A stretch of DNA of 64,000 nucleotides from NCBI GenBank assembly GCA_947095535.1, contig OX352773.1, forward strand, positions 86,586,670 to 86,650,669, written 5' to 3'. Under the pieces are notes generated by a model. The model did not search any database. It was not told the origin of the DNA and saw nothing but the letters and a program-made list of their open reading frames with translations. The position numbers were made by a program, and so were the translations under genes. Source of the DNA: Poecilobothrus nobilitatus. Its lineage: Eukaryota > Arthropoda > Insecta > Diptera > Dolichopodidae. Positions 1 to 12,366 of the stretch are shown piece by piece (the first letter of the stretch is position 1; the number at the start of each line of letters is the position of its first letter).

Positions 1-788
1 CCAATAAAATACAGAACTATACAAAATTTTAGATTTCATAAAATGTGACTTAGATGTAAAATTTTTCTTTTCTTTATTGTTAATAATAATTCACGGTATT
101 TGATTATTGGAAGAGCAATTATGGGTTTTAAACTCTCTTTAACAATGGGATTAGAAAAATACTAATGTCATATATGGCATTCAATTATAATTATAATGCT
201 TATCTTATAGTTATTCTGAAATGAAATTATAAATTATTTTTATAAAAACTTGTCCTCTGAAAAAAATAATGTTTATATGGACAGAAATTAAATTTTCCTA
301 AGCCGATGAGAATTAATAATTATAATGTCTGAAAATAATTTGTGTGAAAAATAACAATCAATATAATAAAATGTGATTAATTAAGTTATGAATCATTCAT
401 CTCCTTATGATCTTGAACGGCGGCCGATGTAGATTTAAGCAATCATTATTTACAATTATTTTCCATATATTGTCAACAGATATTTATTCAATTTGAAATG
501 CAGATATTGCTAATATAGCATTTTTTATGTAGTAACCTTGACTTCGGAAATGACCATCTGTTCGGATCTTCTTTGATGTACTTATTTTTTTTTTGTTTTT
601 TTTTTTGGATTCAGGGATTTGATGAACCTAACTTGTTTATACATCTTTTCTTTTAACAGTCGAAATTAAATATTTGTTTTCTTTTTATGACTATAAAAAT
701 TGTTAAAACATAAACGCAAAAAAAATTATTTATTTATTAATTTTTTAAATTAATAAATACAAAATGTAAAAATAATTATAATAAAACT
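1..788. other. AT-rich intergenic stretch, no gene seen
   Basis: No reading frame of useful length and no recognisable transposon or RNA gene. The stretch is A/T runs with a short GC-richer patch near 415-430. It lies just past the 3' end of the Cdc42 pseudogene copy on the minus strand. Confidence 0.6.
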
Positions 789-2300
789 TTAAAAAACTTT
801 ACAACATGAGTTTTTCTTTGATGGTTTTGGCGATTCTAATGCAGCTAAAATTGCTTCATCAAAAAAATTCTTAAGTCCTTTCTAAAAATGAAAACAATTA
901 AACCATCATAAATCTGTTTTATATGTGCAGAATTGTTAAAAGTTGTAACTAGTTACAATGTGAGTTACTATCACAAGCCTGTATTTCATTTGCATGGATT
1001 TCATTTGACTATGTTTTATTTTACTAGATTTCATTTGTCTGTTTAAACTTTTTCATAATGTTACATAGAATATTTATGCAAACAATCCTGATTTTGCTCC
1101 CAATTAAACAATATCTTTTAATTCAGAATATCGCATATATGTACATATACATATACTATATATGTATGTAAATTCCGCAAAAAAGATGCAATCTGATTTT
1201 TTTTTCAATTATAAAATTATTCAGAATTACTTTTTTTTTTTACAAACATATTTAAAGACTAAAGCATTCAAAATATCCTGCTAAACAAATTAATAAAATT
1301 TTGCTAAATGGGCCTCGGTGGCCCAGTGGGTAAGAGCGTATAAAATACGCTGTAAACACCGAGGGAGTGTGGGTTCGAATCACACACACGTCGTAAGAGT
1401 AATTCCTCCTTACGACATGTACAACTACGCCTGAACAGGAAAGGCTGGGTAATTTCCTTGTTACATTTATGTGGTAGGGAAATGCACTAAAAAAAAAAAA
1501 TTATGCTAAACCCTGATGATCCGCTATAATTATTTTTTATATTAATTGAACAAATAGCTTATACAAAATGCAGTAAAAAGAACACATTCCGGCGCACGAC
1601 ACGTCCCCTTTGTAACGTACCTGTGTTAAGGTGGAAAATTCAACATATTTCACAGATTTTATTTTTTTAGATAATTTTTCTCCTGCTTCCATAGTTATTG
1701 GTTTTTGTTTATTTTTAGTTACTTTTTCCAATGTACGAGTGTCATTACTTAAATCAATTTTTGTACCAACAAATATTATAATAAAAATGGGGTTTTTGGA
1801 CTATGTTGTGTTTTTTCTGGTATCCATTAAATGAAAAATGTGTAAGTACAATTTAATATAATTAAAAAAAAAAATTTGTAGTAAATATATTACTGTTATA
1901 CTTAAATATTTTCAAAAGAACCAACTAGAATATCAATAGAAAAACACACCAAAAAGATGTCTATTTGTGGATAATGCAATGGCCTTAAACGTTCGCAATT
2001 TTCTTGACCTGAAACGTGAATATTTTTGTTTGGTTTTTGTTTTTTTTTAATAAAAATGCAAATAAAAACTTACCGGTTTAAAACAATTCAATTATGATTT
2101 ACCGTAGTAACAAAATTTTTCAAAGAAACTGGAATATATTCGTATGAAAACGTGTTTGTTGTATATGTTTGTGAGAGACATGCTTTGCTAACAGCTCCAT
2201 CACCAACGACAACACATTCATAAATTTTTGTACGTTCAAATTTATTTATTTTAAATTTTAAATACTATTTAGGAATTTATAGTATAAGAAATGCTATAAT
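789..2300 (-). pseudogene. Decayed duplicate of Cdc42 with introns retained
   Basis: A second, broken copy of the Cdc42 gene at 7521-8326, on the same strand and with the same exon order. Exon 1 copy is about 2074-2224, exon 2 about 1899-2008, exon 3 1621-1826 and exon 4 789-881. Breaks seen: the normal start region is lost; P-loop GDGAVGKT has become GDGAVSKA; about 25 nt are missing near the end of exon 1, leaving in-frame stops; exon 2 has a TAA near its end; the exon 3 acceptor AG is now AA; and an 8-nt insertion (206 versus 198 nt) shifts exon 3. Exon 4 is unbroken over 30 codons and ends in a CaaX-like CKVF. All three introns are present, so this is a DNA-level duplication, not a processed copy. 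Intron 3 has grown from 63 to 739 nt and holds a SINE. Similarity continues upstream of exon 1 to about 2300. Confidence 0.93.
1310..1497 (+). mobile_element. tRNA-derived SINE, family 1, full-length copy
   Basis: The head resembles a tRNA gene, with an A-box-like TGGCCCAGTGG near 1319 and a B-box-like GGTTCGAATCA near 1372. It is followed by a family-specific body and an A-run after AATGCACT. The near-duplicate 13-mers AAATTTTGCTAAA (1296-1308) and AAATTATGCTAAA (1498-1510) look like a target site duplication with one mismatch. Inverted repeats CCTCGGTG/CACCGAGG, GCGTAT/ATACGC and GTCGTAAG/CTTACGAC are perfect in this copy. It sits in intron 3 of the Cdc42 pseudogene, opposite to that gene's strand. 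Other copies are at 10242, 34337, 38877 (minus) and 54703. Confidence 0.9.
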
Positions 2301-2750
2301 AATATTTCGGAGCAAGTGAACTTTAAATAAGCTTTACAATTCCTTAAGTACTAAATTACATATTGTAATTTTATAAATCAATTGAAATTTTTTTTAATAA
2401 AATTTGTTATCTGAAGATTGTGTTACAATTAAACTAAATTTTCATCTGTTTTTATATTTATGTAATTTGTAAAAAATTTGTACGTTAAAAAAAGTTTTGA
2501 TTTTAAAACCAACAATTTGTTTATTTAAATTATATTTTATATGATAACTTATACAATTAATTATGTTTCTTAGCACTAGCAACTAAGGGTCTTCGACTAT
2601 ATGATTAATTACATTTTTTTACAAGTATTTACATATGATTCTTTTTTAAAAAGATGTTCATGCTAGGATGGAGTATGCCCAATTATAAATTTCATGTAAT
2701 ACTACTAAGTTCCTTCTGTTAGTGTTAGATGGGAAGAGTGATAGTTGTTT
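2301..2750. other. AT-rich spacer, no gene seen
   Basis: Between the duplicated Cdc42 block and an RNase H fragment. I see no coding signal, repeat copy or RNA gene here. Confidence 0.5.
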
Positions 2751-2754
2751 GTTG

Positions 2755-3170
2755 CTTAATCCGTTTGTAAGAATGGTTGAGATTTCTCCATGTAAGTAAA
2801 AATACTTCTTCGGTTATCTTTTCGATTTTTTTGATTAAATCTATTTTATTGGCCAATTCTGACATAACCAGTGGTGAATTAGCAGCTTGTTTCGATATTT
2901 GATTAGCGAAATTGTTCCCCTGATTAATATTTAAGCAACAATGAAAAACCGTCCAAGAAATTCGACATAGCTTGAGAATGTGGGTAACATTAGTTTTAGA
3001 GATTTGTTTTCTGTTTAACTATGTGCCTCGAATATTAATCACAATTCACAGCTTGTATTGTTGAGAGAGAATCTGTACAAAATATATGTTTTTCGCCGAT
3101 ATTCTGTTTAATTTGAGCTGCGTTGAGGATCGCGAAAACTTTAGCGGAGTAATTATTTTGATAACTTTTT
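2755..3170 (-). pseudogene. Non-LTR retrotransposon RNase H domain fragment
   Basis: Minus-strand translation in shifting frames gives pieces typical of the RNase H domain at the end of non-LTR retrotransposon ORF2. First comes NYSAKVFAILNAAQ, matching the usual SAE-x-YAI region. Then comes FCTDSLSTIQAV, matching the TDS motif with its catalytic Asp. Last is NQGNNFANQISKQAANS, matching the GNE-x-AD-x-x-AK region, with the expected Glu and Asp replaced. A TAA follows the TDS block, and the frame changes before the last block. Family assignment rests on motif order known from jockey/LOA/R1-type elements. The exact clade is not resolvable here. No reverse transcriptase is joined to it, and no poly-A tail or target duplication was found. 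Confidence 0.75.
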
Positions 3171-3339
3171 TTGTTTTGGAATAATTTTGACATTTTTCAT
3201 TTTTAATTTAGTAGGCATAAAAGACTGACTTTTGTCAGTTTTTTAAAACGAAAGTCAATTGACTTTGAAAGTGACATTATGGTATTTTGCCATTAAGTCA
3301 TCGCACAGTTTTTTAAATGCATTCATAAGCATTTTAATA

Positions 3340-3720
3340 CCCTTATGAAGATAGTTGAAGAATAGTTGAAAAATTTGTGATTACGTTTGTGAGTATATAC
3401 ATAAAGTACTCCTGCTCAGTATGGAATTCTGTATAGATTCGCTGAGTGCGTCCATCTTTTCGCACAATAACTAAAAAAATATTGGAGCAAGAATTCTGAA
3501 ATATTTACATTTTTTAAAATTGTTAGTTTCGCTATTGAAATTGACCAAAGTAGACTGGCGGTTACGAGTAGTTGCCATGCTACTTCTTTTTTCTATATAA
3601 GAACTAATGTCTATTAATTGACAGTAGGTATCTGAAATTTAGTGCAAAGTAGTGAAGCCTTATGCCAAAAAGTTTAGTCTAGAGCAGCAAGTTTCAGCAG
3701 CTTTCATACAACTCTACAAT
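3340..3720. repeat. Diverged dispersed repeat, copy A
   Basis: Shares ordered short blocks with 23085-23550: an ATTACGTTTGTGA-like block, then GATTCTGAAAT, a GCTATTGAAATTGA block, a GTAG-TGC block and TAGGTATCTGAAAT. The order and spacing are similar, which suggests two old copies of one element. I cannot classify it: no coding region or clear termini are visible. Confidence 0.6.
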
Positions 3721-6700
3721 TTACATAAAAATTTATATTTACATGCAAAAAAAAATAAAAAACAACAATTCAAAGCTTTTTTTTTTTGATATTTTATTAG
3801 AAAGTAATTAAAAATATTTTCCATATTTTATGTATATTGGCTTGTTATTATTCAATTTTTACTTTTATTATTATTATTTTTATTTAAGAACTAACTTTTC
3901 TTAATTTTTTTCTTTGATTATAATTATTAAATATAATATATATATAACATAGTTTATTACATTATAAATATTTATTTATAACACATTTATATTTGTATAT
4001 ATACAAAATATTAATATAAATAATAATATAAATGTAAATTTATTTGAATTCTTAAATCTAATGAAAATAAAAATTAAAAAAAAAAAAAATTAAATAAAAA
4101 AAAAAAATACTATATTGTGAATTATATAATTAAATATTTTTCTTTTTATTTATTTTTATTAGAAATTTAAAAGTTTTTTGGACGAATTATTTTCGAATTT
4201 AATTAGAAAATATTATTATAATAACGTAACATGAAAAAATATGATTGGACAAAAATATTCTAGAAATGGCACCAATTATTTTTATATTTTATGTTTAAAA
4301 TGAAGAAATTATATTTAAAAGTAAATATATTTTTGGAAGCAGTTTAAGAGAAAAAATCAAATTTTAACTGAACATAATATTTATTTTTCAATCACCATAT
4401 TTATTACAAGAAAATTTAAAAATCGTACGTCAAAAACAGTCAATTATTTTAATTTAAAATAAATTGAAATAATTAAAAATTATTTAGTTAAAATTGAAAT
4501 AAAAAATTATATAATTCACAAAAATATATCTATCTTATTTTTACGAAAATGTGTGTATATGTGTGTGTACATTATTTTTTATACAAATATATGTATGTGT
4601 TTATTTAATTTAATTAATAATTTATTTTTAATAATTAAATCTTACAAATAAAAATTGTATTTAACGATTTTTCATTTTTTTTTATTTAATTTTTTTTTTT
4701 TTTTTTTTGAATATTTAATAAAAATTGTTGTTATCCTTTTTAATCTTATTGAACATTTCATATTTTAAAAAACATTTTTTTTTTATTATTATTTTGTATT
4801 TTTCAGCAAAAAATACATAGGTTTTTTTTTTTTACATTTGATTTAACATATACATACAATTTTACATTTATTAATTGTATTTTTTTTTTTATTACAATGT
4901 TAAACACAATAAAACATCAGACGTTTTCTTTTTAAATTAAATTCATCATAGATTTTAGTACACTCTGATCATCAAAATGATCACGCTCAGGGCAAATTAT
5001 GATAAGCTCAGAACATTTAAATTTAATACGAATTGAATAAATTATAATTTTTGTCAAATGAATATTCAAATTTCTATAAATTTTGAAAAATTATTAAAAT
5101 ATTTATTAAAACTTATTATTAATATGTATATAATAAAAAATAAATAAAGAAAAAAAAATATTTTAACTTTTTTACTTTAGTTGTCAAATCATTATACACG
5201 ATATATTTGCCCCAACTATGTAGGTAAAGCATAATCTGACATAAAAAAATAATATGAATACTATTATAAACTCAGATCTAAAATTATAAAACAAATTTAA
5301 TTTTAATAGATCATGCTTTGCTCTAATTTAAAAAAATATAAAACGCCTATTATAAATTTTTGAATTGTTATCTGTCAATTGTTAACCTACTTCGAAATCA
5401 CAATACTATACACAAACATTAAAGCGTTTGAATTATGACGTACGACATATAGACAGCTGTATTACTATGCGTTTTTATAAATTTTAGTTGATTTCTATTT
5501 TAAACATTTACCATTTTATATACTGTATTGAAAATACATTGAAATCAAATTAAATATTTAACATAAAAGTTTTTCAAAACTTTTGTATAAAATACCTATT
5601 TTAGTATATATCAAAAGTCGCACTTGTCTTAGCAGTTCTTGAAACTTTGACACTAGATAAACTTCCTTCAATTTAAAGTTTTACAAAATGTATATATTGT
5701 GTTCTATATTTAATATTAAATGTTATTTACTAATTATTAATTTTTCAATTTAGTTGGAAAGAATATTGTACTTATAAATTTAAACAAAAAAAAAAAAAGT
5801 TTCATGCCTTAAAAATTACTATAAAGAAAGAAGAAAAAGAAGAAGACAAATACAAAACCTTAAATAACTCCTTTTTTATAATATTTCCTTATTTTTAACT
5901 TTTGATTCCAAAATAATTAAATTTTAATTTTGATTAAATATAAAAGTTATTTTTTATTACGTTTTTTATTTTAACTAAAAACTAATTTTATTTTAATATC
6001 TTGTTTGAAATTTGATTTTAATTATTTTTTTATTTCGTTTAACATAAATTAAATTTAAACAAAGAAAAAAATGAAACAAATAACTATCAAATAAGACAGG
6101 AGCTTATTATTTTAATTAAAATAATTTTATTCCTTTTAAGTGGAATTTAGAAAATAATCGATTGTATTAGAAAAAGTACAGTTCAAATTAATTACTTAAA
6201 GAGGAATTAACAAATGCAAATAAAAATAGATTTCTGTTGTCTAGCACTGAAATTTTTGGTTAAAATTGGTTAAAATTTCAAAGCTTTGGTTTGGATTTTT
6301 TTTTAAATAATCAATAATGTCATATTAAAAATGAACAGATTTAAGGTAATTGATTATTTATTTCATTTACGACAACAAAAAAATTAAAACGAAGTGATTT
6401 CTTGGTTTCTAGACGTAAAAGAAATTAAAAATAAAAGATTTATTTTAATATATATATATATATATATTTTTTTTTTAATTAAATGAATTTTTAATATTTT
6501 TATTTATTTTAAAAATTTCTAGTATAAAATTTAAATATTGCTGTTTGTTTATTTTTTATTTTAAAATTTTTTGTTTTATTTTTTTCAGAATTTTTCGTTT
6601 TTGAATTTTTAAGAAAATGCATTTTATTTTTACAAAAAAAAACCACAATTTTTTATATTTATGTTTGTTTTAAAGTTTTTATCTTCAAAAAATAATAAAA

Positions 6701-7520
6701 ATATATATATTTTGTTTTTTAAAATTTATTTAATAGTTTTTGATTTGAGATGCAAAATATTTTTTAAGCTACAATATGAAATATTTTTTTTTTTTTGATA
6801 CTTTTTTGTTTAAAAACTAAAATATGATAATAATATAAAACTTCAAAATAAAGTTTTTTAAATAAATTTTTTATAAGTAAAAGGTAGCAGCAAATACATA
6901 CTCTTGTAGAACAATATCATTTTTTCCTTAAATTAAATTTAAATTTGTTTTTAGTTCATTTCTATAATATTGGTGTTACTGGTACTATATTTGTTTTTTA
7001 TTAGGCATTATTTCATTTTAGCTATATTTCTACCTTTTATTTAATTAAAATTGTATTATTGAAATAAGCTGAACCATTTTTTATCTAGTTAAATTATTTG
7101 AAAATACATGTTTTAGTTTAATTTAAGTGTAAATCAAGGTGGTATAACAGCGTATATCCAAAATACAATATTATTTAATGCAGTTTTAAGACGTTTTCGA
7201 TTAATTTTTTCATGCTTAAAACAAAATTTTATATTTTACTACAATATATATAATATTTAATTATTATTTTTATTTTGTTTTGTTAATATTTTATTATTTT
7301 ATTGTTTTTTAACTTATTTAACAAGTTCTTTTTCTTAACAAACCGTGAATGTGTTATGATTTACATAATATTATTGCATGTGTTCTGTATTAGTTTTTTT
7401 TCTTTAGGAAGTTTTTCTTTTATAATGACAACATTTTCTTTTTTGTGGTTTTTATATGTAAATTTATGTTTATTAATAGTTTTGTTAATTTTTTTTTTTT
7501 TTTTAAATAATAATAACAAT
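3721..7520. other. AT-rich intergenic DNA downstream of Cdc42
   Basis: Almost pure A/T with homopolymer runs and a TA microsatellite near 6451-6468. On the minus strand an AATAAA near 7469-7474, about 50 nt past the Cdc42 stop, is a plausible polyadenylation signal. No gene seen. Confidence 0.55.
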
Positions 7521-10241
<2,721 letters not shown>

Positions 10242-10402
10242 ATGGCTTCGGTCTAGAATACATTATAAACACCGAGGGAATGTGGTTTCGAATATCACAC
10301 ATGTCGTAAGAAAAATTTCTCTTTACGACATTTACAGCCACGCCTGAACAGAAAAGGCTGTGTAATTTCCTTGTCACACTTATGGCAGACACTAAAAAAA
10401 AA
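10242..10402 (+). mobile_element. SINE family 1, copy with deleted A-box region
   Basis: Body and tail match the copy at 1310. The CACCGAGG block, a degraded B box, GTCGTAA/TTACGAC and the GCTGTGTAATTTCC tail are present, ending in an A-run. The 5' end is shortened: TGGCTTCGGTCTAGAATACATT replaces the A-box and the GCGTAT hairpin. Target duplications were not recognised. Confidence 0.85.
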
Positions 10403-10415
10403 AAAAAACTCATCT

Positions 10416-11430
10416 AAACAATATCTAATATAGTTAAGAAATTCTGTTAAAACATAGGTATAAAAGTATTTAGAGCTTTAATTTTTGTGTTCTTTAAACA
10501 AATTTGCACAGGTGTGTAAAAATGATAAATTTTCTCAGCACTTACTTATGAAAATGTTTCTCAAAAATCTTCACCCTCTCTAATATTTCAATATTATAAG
10601 TAACAGCATTGCGAAAATTCGTAAGCCAAATTTTGCAAAATTCTGAATTCATGTAACATTTAAATAATAAATTCCAAATAATTTTATAAAATAAATGTAG
10701 ATATAATTACAGAGGAGACTATGTAAAAAAAAGTCTTTTGTAAAATAAATTTTTTAATGACAGCTAATTTGACAGACGGAGTGAAACTAATATACAAATT
10801 TAAAAAAAAAAAGTTTCAAAAAATGTGTTTATAAAAGCTATATATAATATTAGGTCTATCGATTATATTATGTGTTGGTTTATTTAATTTTTTTTTGCGA
10901 TAATAATTTAATTAACTAATTTAAATCGTCAAATCCTAAAGATCAAAACAAAGTATTTTAATTTTTATATTTTATATAATATGTAAGGGTTGAAATTTGT
11001 TATTCTTCCGGTAGCTATTGCAGTAATGTTTGAGTGCTATCAATTTTAATTTTCAACATTATATTTTGTTCTGATTTAACTTATAACTAAATTGTAATGC
11101 AAGGAAACATTTAATAATTTATACCCTCTAAAAACTAACGAAGGAAATATTTAAAATTTAAATATTTTTTTAATTTTAAAAATATGAAATTTATGTGTTC
11201 TCAGAAATTTTGAAATTATTACCAATATTTTGGTACTGTAAATCCGTCATTCGCTATTTTTCTTCTAGGAGAGAAAATTCTATTATCCGAAACTTACAAT
11301 TCAATGGACGTTTGATTGAACATTTGAATTACAGTAACACAAATAACATACACTTATTAAAAAAAAATTTTAAAAACAATTAATTGATAAAAACAAAAAA
11401 TGAAAAACAGCTTTTTTTCCATAGACTTAA
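10416..11430. other. AT-rich intergenic stretch, no gene seen
   Basis: No coding signal or repeat copy recognised between the SINE and the mariner element. Confidence 0.5.
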
Positions 11431-11432
11431 TA

Positions 11433-12364
11433 AAGGGTTTTCCAATTTGAGTGATATGATTTCTAAGTGACGTTTCGGACATTTGTAGTATGTCATGATC
11501 TGTCTTTTTTTTTCATTGTATTTAGTAATGTTTACAGTTTCAGCATGGAGAGATAGATATACGCAAGAACAACGTTTACAAATTATTCAATTTTATTATC
11601 AAAATAATCGTTCTCCAATTGCAATTTTTTTAAAAAAATTATCTTCTCCGATGAGGCTCACTTTCATCTGAGTGCTGCGGTAAATAAACAAAACTGTCTG
11701 GTGCGAAGAAAATCCACAAATTATTCATGAATAACCATTACATTCACCTAAATTGACAATATGGTGTGGTTTTTGGTCTGGTGGAATCATCGGTCCGTAC
11801 TTCTTTCGAAATGAAGCTGGTAACACCGTTACTGTAAATGGAGAGCGGTATAGATCGATGATAATCAACTTTTTATGGCCGAAATTGGAAGAAGTTGATC
11901 TTGACAACATCTGGTTCCAACAAGACGGGGCTAGCACGTGCAACAACCGAATTATTGCGAGAAAAGTTTGGAGATATATTATTTCAAGAAATTGTGGCAT
12001 TGAATGGTCTCCAAGAAGTTTTGATTTAACACCACTAGACTATTTCTTGTGGAGTTATTTGAAGTCATTGGTCTTTAGCAATAAACCAGACTCTCTTCAA
12101 GCTTTAGAAGTCAATATTGAACGTGCTATTTATGACATACGACTTGATTTAGTGGAAAAAGTGCTCGAAAATTGAGTTAATCGAATTCGTTCCTGCAAAA
12201 GAAGTCGTGGAGATCGAAACAATCGATACATTTGAATGACGTTTTATTCAGAACTTAATTGTATCGATTGTACTTCACATTAAATAAAAAACATTTGAAT
12301 TTCCTTAACAATTAGTGTTTTTTTTTTTAAAAAGAAATCATATCATTAAAATTGGAAAACCCTA
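11433..12364 (+). mobile_element. Mariner-type DNA transposon, internally deleted
   Basis: 932-bp element. The left end AGGGTTTTCCAATTTGAGTG is mirrored at the right end by the complement of CATTAAAATTGGAAAACCCT, giving terminal inverted repeats of about 31 bp. TA dinucleotides at 11431-11432 and 12365-12366 fit the TA target duplication of the Tc1/mariner superfamily. It holds a transposase that has lost the end of its DNA-binding region and the linker, so it cannot move by itself. Confidence 0.93.
11528..12175 (+). pseudogene. Mariner-type transposase, deleted and frameshifted
   Basis: The ATG at 11528 opens a short N-terminus with EQRLQIIQFYYQNNRSPIAI, typical of the first helix-turn-helix. 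Then there is a large internal deletion, after which the frame changes to IIFSDEAHFHLSAAVNKQNC, the block carrying the first catalytic Asp. The longest open part, 11753-12175, has WCGFWSGGIIGP, then IWFQQDGAS with the second Asp, then DLTPLDYFLWSYLKSL with the third. The residues CNN replace the usual CHT after the second Asp. A typical transposase is about 340 aa and here at most about 210 codons remain. A stop lies between the SDEAHF block and the rest. It belongs to the element at 11433-12364. Confidence 0.92.
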
Positions 12365-12366
12365 TA

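Noticed and set aside
1310..1385. A genuine tRNA gene
   Set aside because: The A and B boxes are present, but the fold around the anticodon is not a tRNA and the same body and A-tail recur in four other places, so it is a SINE.
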